A stretch of 64,000 nt of DNA. Origin: Tubulanus polymorphus. Lineage: Eukaryota > Nemertea > Palaeonemertea > Tubulaniformes > Tubulanidae. The DNA is taken from NCBI RefSeq assembly GCF_964204645.1, contig NC_134029.1, forward strand, positions 4,721,001 through 4,785,000, in the 5' to 3' direction. A model generated the notes under the pieces. It had not been told where the DNA came from, made no database searches, and worked only from the letters and a program-made list of their open reading frames with translations. A program made the translations under genes and the position numbers. How positions within the stretch are numbered: the stretch's first letter is position 1; each line of letters starts with the position of its first letter. Of the stretch, positions 1 through 15,300 are shown piece by piece.

Positions 1-3000
1 TTCAAGTTACTGAAATCTTCAAAGAGGTATAGCATAGTAGCGACAAGCATCGGCTTCTTGTATTGTCGGGTTCTTTTTTCAAATACTATCCATTAACGAG
101 ACCTGTCTATCTATTTATGGTTTTGTAATGCGATGAAAAAGCCACGGACGTCGACAATGATCCAATGTTTTGCTTTACCTCGAGGCGATAAACAAAAACG
201 TGTATACTAGGAAATCCTGATGCGAATTGTGTCGATCACTGAAACCATCATCTTACACAGATCGAAGTGTCGAGAAAAACATCTATTATGTCTGAAATAA
301 TTGATCGCTGAAACGTGAGATAGCGCTATTATGAATTTGTTTTTTTTTTTTGGCTCTCCTATATTGGCTTTTGACGAAGTGTCATCTGGATTCGCTTTGA
401 TGGCGGTAGTTAAGGGTGTTGGCTCTGACGGTTGTATCGGCGCGTATAGTTTACTTTCGGTGGTTTCTTTTAAATCTGACGCGTGCTGAAATGATTTCGA
501 GATATTTTAAACCGTTCATGTTTGATATTTGAGCCGTCTGTTTTCGATCGTTTAATCGATCGTCGATATCGCATTTACGCGTTGCTAATTTTCGAAACCG
601 ACAGAATTTCGGTTCGGAGTTTACCTCGTTTAGTGCGCGCTCTTCAATCGGCATCGATCGGTTTGATAATTTGAATGAACCGAAAATACCAATAATAGCA
701 TCGAAATGCGCGGAACTTTCGAGAACAGTTCGTTTTTTTCTATCATTGATAATTCAAATCGCGTTACTAATAGAATCAAACGCCATTTAAACGACGGAAA
801 TAGATGTTTCAATCGAAACACTCGACGTCGATTTGCCTAAAGTATGTTTTCGTGTATCGCGTTTGAGATTTACAATGATATCATCCTTTTTCGATCGGGG
901 AAGAGTTTTCTCAGAATTTTACCATCACGTCTAATTTACCCCCGCTATATTAATGACTCTAAAAGCATTACGATCACTTTTACGTCTTCAATCGGTAATC
1001 GATACCCATTCAGGAGCTGCGACCTTGACCCTGGTATCGTCTGCGAGAACACTGTTGCAGTCGTTTACATTTGTTTCAAATATATAGAAGATTTGAAACG
1101 AAATGAAGGATATGAATGTATTGATTTGGCGAAGCGTTATTTCGGTAACAATCGTCCGTAGTGATTGTACGGGTTTTCTTGCGGTAATTTGTGGCAGCAA
1201 ACTGTGTTGATAGAGGGAGATATTATGTTTGAATACATTCGAGACGGGCAATGCGCGAGCACTAATGTTACGACCAGTTACTTTTTTCTCCAGTCGCCCG
1301 AGCGTAAAAGATGTTTGCAAAAAAACTGATAACAGGTACCTGAAGCAGATTATTAGCAGGCAGACGAAACGAATGTGTATCCATGCGCGCACACTCCGGC
1401 CAGCTCACGCGGGTTGCTAGTCAATATTGACACAATTTTGCGCCGTCGAATAAGTCCGGTAACTTTCCAGTTCGACTGGCGAATACGAAACAAGTCGAAC
1501 AACTTCAAAGGAGCCTCGAGCGGTTTATGAGACATAATTAAAGATCTATAATATTCGCCGACGACGAAATCAATGTATTCGTTTGTATTTATTAAATGTA
1601 TATATATATGGCTAGTGAAACGGCTGCCGTCTGCGTCTGATATATTCGAGTATTTGATTTAGCGAGGCTTCCACGTAATAAAATGTACCTTAAACGTATT
1701 GACGACTTAATCGGATAAGTCACTAGTAAAGTAAGTAGAAGTAAAAGACAGCAACAGCGCGCGGCATTTTGAACTATTCTTGGAAATATTTTCGTCGATG
1801 GCAATTACCGTAAAAAAACTATTGATCATAAAGAGATGCTGTTTCGACACAAAATCCATCTGTGTACTTGCTAACTACAGTCGATGGCGGAAGACAACAC
1901 GCGAATCATTTTTTTCATTAAAAAAAAAAACATTTCATGTCGTTTTTGTGAAGATCTGCCAAGTATTAGTTCCACGTTTACCATCGAGATGGCAGCACAT
2001 TCCGGCTCTTGAAAGCATTCCCGGAATCTCCGAATAAAAATCGAAAGAATGGAAGAAAAACAGAAATACAACAAAAAGAAAATATTCTCGACCTGCTTTT
2101 TAATTAACGCTTCTTTTCTTGTAAGTAAATCAGTTAGCCATCATAATAATCATAATAAAGCAATCTCGTTGGTTGAGATGGTCCTTTCGTAGCTACATGA
2201 GTGGACGAGTACATTTCAAAAACGTATCGTTTTCACGAATCGCTGCTCTGAAATATAATCTAAGAAATTATCCAAACACTGCAAAATGGGTATTTTATAT
2301 TTTATTTTAGGATCTGATCGCTATTTTCAGTGAGTCATTGACTTTATTCGATTAGTTATTAGCTACTCAAATGGATTAGTTTGGAGCAGTTTTAGGCATT
2401 GAGCTCATGGCGTATCATTGTTTCGAAAGACTTTGAACTCAAAAGAGGAAATGTTTCGCCTCGAATTTCCCTTTTTCGTAATTTCGATTTCTTTCAAGTA
2501 TCGCGATTCATTCCGACATCGTTATAACTCGCGCGTGTTCGTTACTTCAACGTAACAAGATTGCGTTGACACAAGCGGCCGATTGTGTGAATTAATTAAC
2601 AAATGAAAAGAGATGTGGCCATGATGGGACAGAGTGTCGAAAAAACTTCATCAATTAACAGCGCTACACCGTAAAGAGTAAGCCAGTCGTCGGTAGCCCG
2701 CAGGTATAGAGGGGATATTAGCCAGCTATTAGTGTAGTCTGTTAGTAGTTAATTGATCAAATAAGGTTCGTGTCAGCTTCTCCGTGCAAACTCGTCGTCA
2801 GGTTCTCATATAGTACTTTCTCGTTTATTAAAAAAAGAAATCACATCCTGGCCCCCATCGGCGGTGTTCATTACATCGACATCCACGCGTCGCCTCCTTA
2901 GTACTGGTGATCTTATACCGGTTATACCTATATTGATGGAACCAGTCCATGGCCATTTCAATAACCCAATGATATACGTAGTTACTTGACTATGCTGAAT

Positions 3001-3161
3001 CATGGAGTCGTAGTTTATACGTCAATAATAGAGATACGTAACTTGTGACAAAATGGTAAAACTGCGAAACGAACCAGGGGCTAAAGCTGTCTTCCTCTCT
3101 GCTCTCCCTCTGTCTTCTTGGTTTAATCACGTGTTTAATGTGAGCTTGTTTCTCATTTCAG
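1..3161. other. Upstream / intronic sequence, no gene recognised
   Basis: ORFs of 60-134 codons occur on both strands (for example 844-1161), but none has recognisable domains or a convincing splice context. Because the first teneurin exon here starts mid-codon, this is probably part of a teneurin intron. Confidence 0.5.
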
Positions 3162-3386
3162 GCCTGACAACTGATGAGAGTATGATATCGCCGTTAGAGA
3201 CAGGCGAGCCCCCTATGAACAGATTGTATAGTTACCTGAGCGGATCCGAGGGCGAAGGAGACGGCGAGCCCTACGAGAAAGGAGATAATTGGGAAGGCAG
3301 ATCGCATTCGGTTTCCAGTCTATCCCAGTCTTCTCTATCTGATAACGAAATGCACGACTGTTCGAATCCGCATATAGGAAAGATGT
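3162..3386 (+). CDS. Ten: Teneurin exon 1 of window (cytoplasmic, Ser-rich)
   Basis: Acceptor TTTCTCATTTCAG ends at 3161; donor GTAAGTAT starts at 3387 (phase 1 in, phase 1 out). It encodes an acidic, Ser-rich stretch including SHSVSSLSQSSLSDNEMHD, like the Ser-rich part of the vertebrate intracellular domain. Reading upstream without splicing reaches an ATG at 3053, but the clean acceptor argues against that start. Confidence 0.75.
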
Positions 3387-6300
3387 GTAAGTATATCATA
3401 GTTTTGGGCTGGTGTTTCGAAACTCTGTCTACCGTACTCTGGCTGCCCGTATTAGGTTTACCGATTATGCTTTTCCGGAATTGGTAGGGCGTATTCTAGT
3501 CGATTCGAACGCGCTAGAAGAGAATCCAGCCAGGATCGGTAGAGACTGATCGAACCCTACCCCAGTTTCAATATTCGAATCACTGTATTCACCTTCTCCG
3601 CCCGATGCGTCAATCACCTGCGACGCGAATACGACCCGCGTTCGCGCACCTGATTGAGAGTGTAAAGCCCGAGGCTTTCGACGAGAGATGCAAAAAAATT
3701 TAAGTTTTTCGTCGCGTGTTTGTTTTTCGCGTACGTCATTAATCTGAACAACCAGCCTCGAGGGATTACGTAACCCGGCTCGTAACTCCAGGCTTAAATC
3801 TACTTCAGTTTAACCGCTAAATCGTCTTGTTTAATCGCGAGTTAAATTGAACGTTTGTTTATACCCCGCTACGATTTTAAACTATTTCTCAGACGCTTTG
3901 TTCTTCTTCGATCGTTGTATTGATGTCATAGTTCGCGCCGGACGCATATGTCACGATAATTTCACTAATGAATCGCCTCGCGACGGATGAAATTAGATCT
4001 TTTGTCTTTAGACAGACGTTCTAATCATTTAAACGAACACAATGGAGTATCAATCTTGCCCTTAGCCGATCGACGTACGAGTCATCTGTTTCATTTCCCG
4101 CCATAAAGAAAAAATTATCTCCTAATCTGATTTCGGGCTGTATCGAGGTGTGAACGCGTCTTGGTGGCCGGATCTTCGCCCTAGGGTTGACGTAATCAAT
4201 CGCTTTGAAACTTTCGATAATCGACAGTTGATAGCACTGCGGGGGTATCGCGTTTTAGAGCGTCAGTCGATCACCTTTTCACCGCCTCGGCGAAATCTAA
4301 GCCTTAATTACCGCGAGAAGGTCTGTAACGCGTAGCCTTGTGGACGGATCAAAGGTGTCGTCAATTAGTTCTGTGCGACACATCTTCGATAGCGGTAGTA
4401 ACCTATCTGATAGGGATAGAATTCGGGTCTCGAACCCAAACGCATGGCTTTTCATTCACGCGCGCACCGTATGAATTATGTTACGTCCTAACGTGTGACG
4501 CGTGTGCCAATCGACTGCCGACTAAAATACGTTAATTAAATATGCAAATTTTCCTTACCTACTAATTAGACATGCCAAAACGACGTCACCACCACCACAA
4601 ACACAGGCATCATCGACGGAAACCTGGAGGTAATTTTACCTACCTTGAACTAACCCTTAACAAAAGAGAGAATCGTTCATCGGGAATAGAAGTGTGTGTC
4701 GCATATACACCTAACAGCATGATTTATATTTGTTCCGTTTTTTTTCTGATGTACTTGCAAAGTTGTTTAGAGATGGGGAATTTCTTAACAGTCAGTTTAT
4801 ATGAAAGGGCAAAGAGTAGATTTAAAGGCTTCTTCGTAATGATGAGTTCAATTTTAACGATTGAAACCCACAGTATTAGAGATTTGTCTCAGATGAATCA
4901 TTTTTGAATAAATCTTTGAAAAGGAATGGAAGCAATCTTTCCGAAACATCATTGTAACAGATTTTACGCTGTATGTCGTCAATATTGTGTGTTGTGTATA
5001 TAGAATACGCAATGGTCTTTGTAATGGTTTTCGAATAGGAAGCCAGTAGAAGATACTGTCGTAACATCAGTGGCTTCCTGTTGATAGTGATTTAAAGGAA
5101 ACAATGTTCTCTTATTCTCTTGCCGCCAGATATGATCTTATTGCTTGCTTGTTTTTTTTCTCTTTTTTGTCAAATACGTCAATCACTCGAAAACAATTTT
5201 TGAAACCGTTAACAATTTGCTCCAAAGCAATTTCAAATTTAGTATGAAGTCTGATGATTTCCCTGGAAAAGATCGATAACATTTAATAGGCGGTTAAAAT
5301 GGCTGACGGCGTCTCGTGTTGTTGTCAGACACGAAAGTGGCATTATTTTGATGTTAAAAATGCCAGACCTCTTCGATATTTGAATACAATATTCTAAATG
5401 CCATTGACACGACATTTCTGTAACTAAGCAACCGACCAAAATAAGGATTTTTTATCGATTTGAATATCTATTTTGCATATATGCATTACATCTTTCATTT
5501 ATTCCTATGAAAGTTCTGACAAACATTTAGATCTTACACAATCTGATGGGCGTTTTCGACAGAGGACCCTAACAGACTATGTGAAAAGCCTTCTTTAACA
5601 AAATAAAATCGATAATTGAATATCTTTGATTGAATTTGAAAAGCTTTTCCCAGAATGTTCTCTTTTTTCGAAAATAAGCCCGAACTTCTAGAAGTGATGC
5701 AGCGATCTTGACTTGATCTTATCTTAGTCATAGACCGATAATTTTACAAAGCTCGGAATTGTCATTTTTATCCTATTGTCTCCGACGTTCGTTCGTTCGA
5801 CATTTTTATTCGCCATACGAGAAGTCGTGGCATCGATATCAGCTATAGCTATTGAATATCACCCGCACGGCGCGCTCCGAGTCCGGGCTCTCGTCTGGAT
5901 ATGAGTAACGCGCTGAAATCCAGCCCAGGAACTTGAATTACACGTCTTTTATCGCGAACAGCGTGCGGGCGATGCTTCGGAAATTATCGAAATCGAAAAC
6001 AATAGATTTACGAGGCTTTCGACGAACAATGCTATTACGAAAAAGTCCCCCCTGGCTTGATTAGTAAAGTGAGCGAAGCCTCAGTAAAGAATGGCTAGTA
6101 TTTAGCGAATGTTCACTCATGCGGCTAGGTGGTTCGATCGGACGTCGGCGCGGACAATGGTCTCGTATTAATTATTAAAAACCAGACGGCGGCCTCGCGT
6201 TTCTAAGACGGTCATTAATGGCGGCTATTGTGACCGCATCGATAGGTTAGTCATCCGTTAAGAAATGTTATTAGTTAGACATACAGTTATTATCGGCGAG

Positions 6301-9300
6301 ACAATGCCCGAAATATCCGTGTCTCAGTCCGATTGATTTTTTAAACGCGATATTATGATTCACACCGTCGTATTGAACAGAACTACTTATTCTGCGGACG
6401 CAACGAACAAAGAAGAAACATACGTTTTTCGTTACTTTGTTTACGAGTGAATATCGATCTCAATTACAATTAATTCTTTTGATATCATCTTCAGGATCGA
6501 TCTTAACCACGCATTAAGGACGGTACCTTATTTCTATCGTTTCGACATGACAACGTCCGATACAAACACCGGTAGTTCGCGTGCAACGCTAGTCGTTTGT
6601 TGGGATGGAATTCTAACAATATTGGCCGGCTCGAATGCAGTCAAATCTGCAGACTTTCTAAACGATACATAAAACGACGAGATAATCGTCTTTCATACCA
6701 CTTCATGCCGAACCTTCAATGACCGAAGCCGCTCTTAAAATAAATGTCTTTCTCCTTTTTCATTGCCATCATTTGCTTTGTGCCTATTCATATTTTCTTT
6801 CTATCAAAGTATTTTTTACGTATTTCTTGAAAATTTAATTTCCACATTTCCTGTGAACCCTCTGCGAATAACTCCATTAGATTCATGTATTTTTATCGAC
6901 TTGTTTCGTAATATTTCGCTTATACGGATGTATCGAAGTTTTTTGATCGATTAACTCACGTCTATTTTCAACAAAAGTTTCGTCGCTCGTGGGCTGTTGA
7001 ATTGACGCAATCCTGAACTATACGTTATCGCATCATCGCCCCGAGAATCCTCGTCGTTATTCAACGCTTTCGTTCTAGCGATTGTATCTTTGCTCTCGAA
7101 AAAAAAATCCATCCGCATTTGATGCGCGGCAGTAGCTTATTCGAAAGCCGCGGGTGCGGGCGCATCGATGTGACTTCGCCATAATCAGCGACAAGATTAT
7201 TTCCGACGGATCAGTGGCGAGACCGACAAAAATGACCGGTGATTTTGTTTATACGGCGTGAAACGAACGCTGTTTATCTTTGCTGCGACCGCGAACCTTT
7301 TTAGAAAAAAAATGCAACCATCGTCCATAATGTCGATTAAGTTTCCAAGCTTAGCTCGGTGATCTATTTTTATTTCGCATTCCGTAGAAATATTAGATGT
7401 GAATTCGGTATGGGATTTGTCGCATGCGCTTGGTGGGTTTAATAAATAGCTATTTTGCTAGATTTCGATATATACGTTTGCTAGTTACTTATTCATAGCA
7501 TGGCGGTTTCCGACATTTTGCTTGCAATCATGATATTCCACGTGTACCTATTAACTATACATATACTTCTATGCAGACTAGTGCTGATAAAGGCTATAAG
7601 TTTTTAATGGAAAAATCTTGTTACTTCAGTTTTCGCTTTGAACGCGCAAGATTCAGCTAGGCATCGGTTTATGATATTATTTATGGTTGAAAGGGCTTTT
7701 CTTTTCTTCGCTACAAAGCGCGGGTCGCATGCCGTGTACAGACACCTTTAACCGCGACCCGGGCGAGGTTGTGCTGCCGCTCTGCTGCAGAGATCATCTT
7801 CTGCATTATCTTTAGCATCGTCTGTCCATGTTTCGGGGCGAAACAAACGTATTTGATGATTTGGACGAATCGATGTCACTTGTTGCATTCCGAGAATACG
7901 CTCACTGCCCACGGCATGTACGGTGTTCACGCGTGCCTTGTTGAGCGAACATTAAAGAAAATTCCGAACAGCGAACTTCGTAGAAATCCATTCTTAAACT
8001 GCATCAAATCATTATCTGTTTCAGCGACGCTGCCGATGCCATCGATTCCACCTCCGCCGCCGGACGCTCCTCCCCCTATCGACTCGTCGGGTAGGATGTA
8101 TCACCCGGCTATGAGGGGTAACTATTCTGAACCGGAGGATCAGAGACGGATGTGTCGACCGAATGAAAGCGGAAGTGACATGGATCCTAACTATTATACA
8201 GTGCATTCATCGTCTGGTAACATGTACACGCCTAGCAACGGTAACTATGTTCTACCCAGTACTTATTGTTGTTTTACCTTTTCTTGCCATTCATATGGAC
8301 CTAGTTCCACATGGGACGCCTCACAGTAAACCTAAGAACATCTTGAAGTCTCGATGTGGTCTTCACAGTGGAACTAGTTCCTATGCCCAGTTGTACAGTC
8401 GCGGCTTTTGCCCTTAAAAGTAGCAAGTTTGACCGTAAAAATCAAAATAAGCCATCGGTATAAACCTCGACTGCGCAGCTGGCTTCTAGTTTTGAAGCCA
8501 TCTATAATCGGACCAATGTTGTTGGCAGATTATTTTGTGAATGAATGTTAGACGTTTTTCTCGGGGGAGCGCTCGCATTCAAGTCACATTCGTAGCAGAA
8601 GATAATTGAAAAACATTCATTTCAAAAATATATCGAAATATTCTAAGGCTTTTACTAACACCGATCACACTGCAAAATATCCATGTACATGAAATATATT
8701 GCTTTATGCCTAATAATGGGTGAATATTATCAAAAGTGCTTCGAAACGCCTGCCGAAGCTGGTGATGCTGGGTATTGCCGTCATACAACAATATCAGAAA
8801 CATTCACTTATCGCACGTATATATAAACTGGTAATGGGACACATGTATATGTCACATGCTTTCATCAGGTAATTCACTTGTAAATTGAAACCATCAGCAA
8901 GTTATCACCGACGATATCTATATCGTATTATATATGAATAAATGATGTATCTCTGATGTGCGCACACGCGTACTGGGGTTGATTATTACCATTTCTCATC
9001 TAACCTTTTCCGTGCACTTCGGTATCAGTGACGATGACCGATTCCTACCTTCGCTGATTTTCAAAAACTAGACGGATTGGAGGTTAAGATAACAGGGTGG
9101 CCACTTACCTGGAAACAGGGAATTTTATTTTCTTATAATAGTATGGGAAATTTGTAAAAAAGCTACTAAAGATCGGGGAAATTTGTTGAGATTGCTAAAT
9201 CAAAATCAAACAGTTACCGTCTTTGTCTTACGTATTTGACTGTATCAATTGAATCGGGCGAAAATCCATTGTACCTGATGTAAACTCGTTTAGGGGTTTA

Positions 9301-12300
9301 ACTAACTTTTGGGGCTCGAACCTAAGTTGCAGCACACGATTCAGATATCTTGCTGGTGGTTTTTCGTTGCTCTCAGCTTCAACGGTTCTCTGGCTCCCGT
9401 ACATACATGGGCATGTCCAGCCATCGCTGAATGTATATTTATACGCATGTTTGTCCGTTGCTTATGATGTTTGATGATTTTCCTCTCTATAGAACCGCGA
9501 GAAAAGCCGACATTTCCACGCACTATTCCACCTGTACGAGGGGACCGTAATTCACAAGCCGGAAGTATGTCTATATTATACATATCTATATATAATATAT
9601 CTCACCTCTAACCTCAGCACCATAAAATCATCTCTGAATCTTCGATGATGTTGGCACGAGTGAAACGACCGAAAAGTTTTTAAAATTAACAAAAACTCGT
9701 AATTGATTTCAAAGCGTTTGATATGATAATAGTTGATTTTGGTTTCTCTGATTATGGGGTTTAGATAAACTCCGAAACTAAATGATATGCGCTTTATTTT
9801 CAAATTTAAAAACTAAAAATACTGAGATTTAAGATCAGTCTTCCAGTCATATTTTCAAATCACCAAAAAATCAAATATTCATTATGAATCTATCAATTTT
9901 CGTTTTTTTTTTTCAACTAAAAACGATTCCGCGAAAATCGGAGCTGTTAATGCGAACTTTTATACGCACGGCGCATTTAGATTGTTGTTTTTTTTCCCAA
10001 GATTCAGAGATGTTTGTTTTGATGCGACTTTTGAACTTTCTTTGTTTATCGTGTAGTGTTTGTAGAAAGCTTCGTTTTATGCATGTACTCAAAAACGTTC
10101 GTTTCAGAGTCGATGGTTTATCTGTATAGCAGATGTTATTATTTGCTCTTGAATTGGCGACGTATGATTCATTAATGTTTCATTCTTTACATTTCCTGCA
10201 TTTTCTCTCATTGACGCGCGTACATAATCAGTTACTTTTTTGCCTTTCTTGCCACGAGTGCTACGTAAACAATTCGGAATGAAGTCGTTTTATGATATCT
10301 ATGATCGATTGATTCGGCTAGAATTTCGGATAAAGCGTAAAATGCAATGGCAGCGATTCACTTTTAATAACAAAATGTCAAGACTGCAAATGACGAGCCC
10401 CGTTACGGCATCAGATATTGCTTTGTTGACGTTTTGACCTTCTATACACGAAATGTCTATTAGTAGAAATTGCTAAGGGGCGAACGCTGCCAATATCTTG
10501 TATTTAAGCTCAGAAATTCAAAAAGTATCTTTTGTTTATAAAACTTAAAATAAAATCTTCCAGTTTTAAAGTATTTTGTAGCGCGCATATGGAACTTTAG
10601 GCGAAATGTGAGAGTTCAAGTGATACGCATATAATCGATAGAAGGTGTATATTCGAGATATGAAAGATAAAAGTCGAGAGGTGTCAAGAATAGGTTCTAC
10701 CTACCGACGCCAGAGTATCTAAACACACTTGAAAGTAGAGATGATACTTTCATCGTTTTAAATAAAATGGTTTCTAAATACGCATTACGCGCGTAATGTA
10801 CGATTATAGAAACAGTTACAGACAGGATAAATCATTGTTTCTAACAACAATAAGACATGGCCGCATAAACAAGCGTTAAGTGCTTGTGAAGGGGTGCGGT
10901 TCGACACACGTATATAATAATCAATGTTGCTAAGTCTGGGCAAACGCCGACTGAATTCGATCGTTTGCTTTCAAACTTTACATCCGGGGAATCTTTCATG
11001 ACAGATGAGAAAAGATCATCAATTCTTCGATACAAAATTTTTTTTGACCTCATCAAGTGCGCTCTTTTCAGATCATTCGCACTGAACTTTCGATTAATTT
11101 ACTCTATGAATGCCGAATCCTTTTTCCCCATTTTTCTGACTCGCTGATTATTTCTCTTAGATAAATAGAGCTTTATAGATGGGTAAGAGTTGGTTTATCA
11201 GCGCGCTATGACTTATCAGTTAGTTTATCCCGTTCGTTGAAATAAGAAACATTGGTGTACTGTGTTTCTCTATACGCGTGGAACCTGCGAGGTTTTTTAT
11301 GGAAGCAAACATAAACCATTTAGAGCGCGGTATATCTGATAGTTTAGGTAATTAAGTCTCGCCTGGCGTCGTTCATGAAAAGCCAGTACAGAATGCGTTC
11401 AATGAATAATTTTACATGAAAGATGACGCAGTGCAGATAATATCGGCTGCTGGACTAGCGTCCCGGGCCTCGCTATAACGCGGATTCAGGCCGACGCGTC
11501 TCTAAACCGCGAAGCCGGCATGAAAATATTATTCCACGCAATTCGGCGATATCGATCTTAATTTTCTCGTTCCAATAAATTCCTCTTATTCTATCATTCC
11601 TAGTTAATTTCATCGGGATCCCTGAAGACCGCGGCGCCTGCGAAAGCTTTGATCTCCACACGTAATGAATATGCCAGTAATGTTCTTTGTATAAGGACTA
11701 CTCATACGACGGCTTAACCTTTACTGCTACTTAATTGACTTTCAGTTTATTTGGGGAAAATAATTCATCCCGTTTCCACTTCAAAATTAAATCCAACTCA
11801 TCGTTGGCATCGCTATATTTTGTTATGTTTATGATTGGGTAGTGATTTTATCTCTTAACGGTCGATTAGGGATCTATTGTTTGAGAGGTGACTCAATGAA
11901 TCGACGTTAAACAAACTGCGAACAATAGAAATTACCGATATACCGGATTCGGGAACAAGTTCATTACGCAATTAAAAAAACATTGGCAGATTCATCATCC
12001 CTCGAGTCGACAAGCATTTGATGATCGGGGAAGATCGTTTTAACAAGGGTTGATACGCGAATTTCAACGTTTTTTCAAAACCCAGCGGAAAGAGTCTCGA
12101 CCTAACGGTAATGATTGAGTCGACATCTTTGTTATGTTGATAACTTTTCGAGATAATTGAAAAACAGAAACAATGTTCGAATCGATCGCCTGAAATTGGA
12201 TTTCATTCGGGGCCTCACGAGTCATTGTTCGCAGGTCTCTGCCACGCTGACTTAGCGAATCAATTTGCGGCTGTCTATGAATAATGCAGGTATGCAAATG

Positions 12301-15300
12301 TATCTTGAACTAAATTAAGAAGTTGAAGTTATCAATGGGCTAAATTCGATTTTCCGTTTTTACTTCGCGTTCGGCTGTGCTATTGTTCGGGTTAGCGTCT
12401 TTATCCCGAACGAAGTCAGACTAAGGTTTAATCAGGTTTAATTCGCTTAAGAACCTCCGGGAGGCACATTCCGCATTTCATCCTGACAGCTCATTCCGCC
12501 TAAGTTGGAATGCCGCGCGTCTGTCTCAGCGACGAGGTGACGTGTTTATTGATACTTCGTGCGCATGTTTCGGAGGGGTGCATTTTGTCCGCCATTAAAA
12601 CGACAGACGGCCGTTTCGCCCTCACGCCCCTCGTCGGAGAGACACGTCTCGTACAGATGTTAAACTCGTGTATGTTCTGACCTCGTCTACGACTGCTGAA
12701 TGAGCTTCCATATACGATGACATTAATGGTGTAATTTTCGCGCATCGATCACAATGCCTGTCACCCTCACGGATGCGCATTACCGAACGTCGTAGTCGCC
12801 ACCGACGTGTCTCCTGTCAAAACAGTACATCCTTAAAAACACTAATTCAAACTTAGGCGAGCATTTAATCGCGCCGACGCGCAGCTCTCTACAGCGCGCG
12901 CTGTCGAAGACAATCCGAATTTATACGGTTATACTTCACGCCAGAAACAGCCCGAAAACACGCCATGAAAACGTCGCCCCGACGTCGCCGGCGTTTTTAG
13001 TTGAATTTATCGACGCGAGAAGAAATATACGCGAAAACGTCTCACTTAAGAAAGCCTTCAATCGCAGGGGTTAGATTTATGTGAAAAATGTAAAGAAAAA
13101 GTGAAAGATTCTGAAATTCGATATTTCTGTGAAGATTTTCAAAAAGTTTTGAAAATTCTAAAATTTTTATATGCCTCTCTGCGGAATACGTTCTTTTTTA
13201 CCTTTATTTTAAGCACATGTATGTGTGATGCATGTTGTTTCTTTTGCGGTCTTTTTCATTTGGCGTAATGTCTAGCAATTTCGCGATATCTTTGATACTT
13301 GTAATCACGGCACATCTTCAGCAGTGAAGAAATCCTGACGATGACTATTTAGAATATGGTCAAAACGTCGAATGAAATATTAATTCAAGGAAGCACTTTG
13401 AACTGGATTTTCTTTCTTGTTGCGTAGTTTGTGGTGCCGTGCAGCGCTATCCTTCCTCTTTGTCGCGCTGTAAAAAGCTCTACGAATTTTTGTAATCGAA
13501 CCAGAAAAAAGTCCCGAAGGCGACGAACTAAGGCTAGCATTAATTAGCGTATAGATAGATAGACGGTTTTAGAAAAGTGATGAATCACGTACAATAATAC
13601 TGCGCCGCTGTAAAAATCAAGGAGATTTGAAGAAAAGTTATTGAGTGCCGGGCTTTGAGGTATCGAGTGTGACCATACCAGCGTTCAAATTACACACAAT
13701 ACAATCCCATCCGCATTATAGCGCGTATACGCCGAATCAAATATAATCCGCGGCGACCAAATTCCCGAAGAATCGCGTCGTGAGTCAGCATTTTTTAGCC
13801 GAGGCGGCCTCAAAACGAGATCCGCTTAGACAATAAGTCCGTCGTCTATACACGCGAAATAGTTGTATCAAGTTCGTAATACGCGTTTCTCGGATGGAAG
13901 AAAGAGTAAGAAAAAGTGATTTTTAACGTCGTTTCGCGCGTGTCGCCGTCGAGCGCGCGTTCATTGTTTGTTGTTGAGGATATACGGGTAATGTCGATGA
14001 TCCTCCCGCGGTAATCAGGTATCTATCATCGATGCACGCGCGTCGCCGGCAACTCGGGGGAATCGCGGATAATTCCGTGATTACGTCGTCGAAAATTGAA
14101 GTCATACCGCACGCGAATGGTTCGATAGAGATTTAATCTTCAGATTATTGAGGTTATTTTTGTTTAACGAGAGGTAGGGTGTAGGTGTCAGGTATAACGG
14201 TAAGGTTTCGGCAAAAAATAAAGACGACATTTATTTTTAGTTAGGATTGAAATGTTTTCGTATCGGGGATAATTCCCAATCAAAATACTGTCCGCTCCGT
14301 AGCCCGTAACCTTCAACCCTCCTAAATCGGGGATTTCTCATGATTGCCAGCGTTCGACTCGACTGACTGCAATAATAAGATTTTACCGGTCAGCTTCCCT
14401 CAGGATCTGGCTGCGTTGCGAAAATATGAAATTTATCGCCCGACATCTACTGGTCAGCGTTCCCCGGGGACGGCACAATAGCTATTCGGTCCTAGCGAAA
14501 AACTATAAAGTATATCACGCTCGAACTCGGCCGGAGGGTTCTAGCGTCCCGGGGGAATGCGGCTTCATCTAGCAACGACCTGCCTTCCAATAAAACATGA
14601 CTTCGTGACGATTGCGGAAATACATCATATATGAAAATCAACGCCGGGCATTGAAGTATACACCGACATTGCAGCGTCGGAGCAATGACCCTGCCGAGAA
14701 AATCGACCACCGAAGAATGTACTAGATCGGGCGGGCACTGCGAAGTGAGCGTTATAGGTTGTCGAATTACGTCAACAACAACGATTTCAATTTGATCTCG
14801 ACACATTTGAAGCGTCGGAAATACGTTCGTATATTCGTAGGCAAACAGAAGCGAATACCGACCAGGTTACCTTTACGCTTTTGAACGTTGTTTACATCGA
14901 ACCGGTCGCATTTACGTACGTATCGCTCTATTTTCAAAATAGTCAATAAGTAATGAAAAAATGTCTGGTGACATTATTCGTCAAAACCCGAACGAACGAG
15001 AACAAGAGTATGTTTATACCTTTGAAAAATTGACGATTGGAGATCATCGTTTCGCGACGTGCGTTATGTCATCTCGTCAATGGCTATTCGTGATTGGCTG
15101 ACGGGGGTTCTTCGTCGCGGGGAGCACGCGGCTGCGACTGAAAACGACAACAACATTTCTGATGACGTTCAGCGTTTGACGGCAGTTACGCTGCAGCGGT
15201 GAACGCTGATGCTGGATAACATAACAGAAAACCTGCACGCGAGAGAGAGTGAGAGAGAGAGAGAGAGAGAGCGAGTGTGCTGCATTCGCGCTACATCGTC

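Noticed and set aside
844..1161. 105-codon + strand ORF
   Set aside because: No domain, no splice context, overlapped by an equally long ORF on the other strand; length expected by chance.
3053..3161. ATG at 3053 as teneurin start
   Set aside because: A strong acceptor ends at 3161, and the extra 36 residues look like intron read-through rather than a cytoplasmic teneurin N-terminus.
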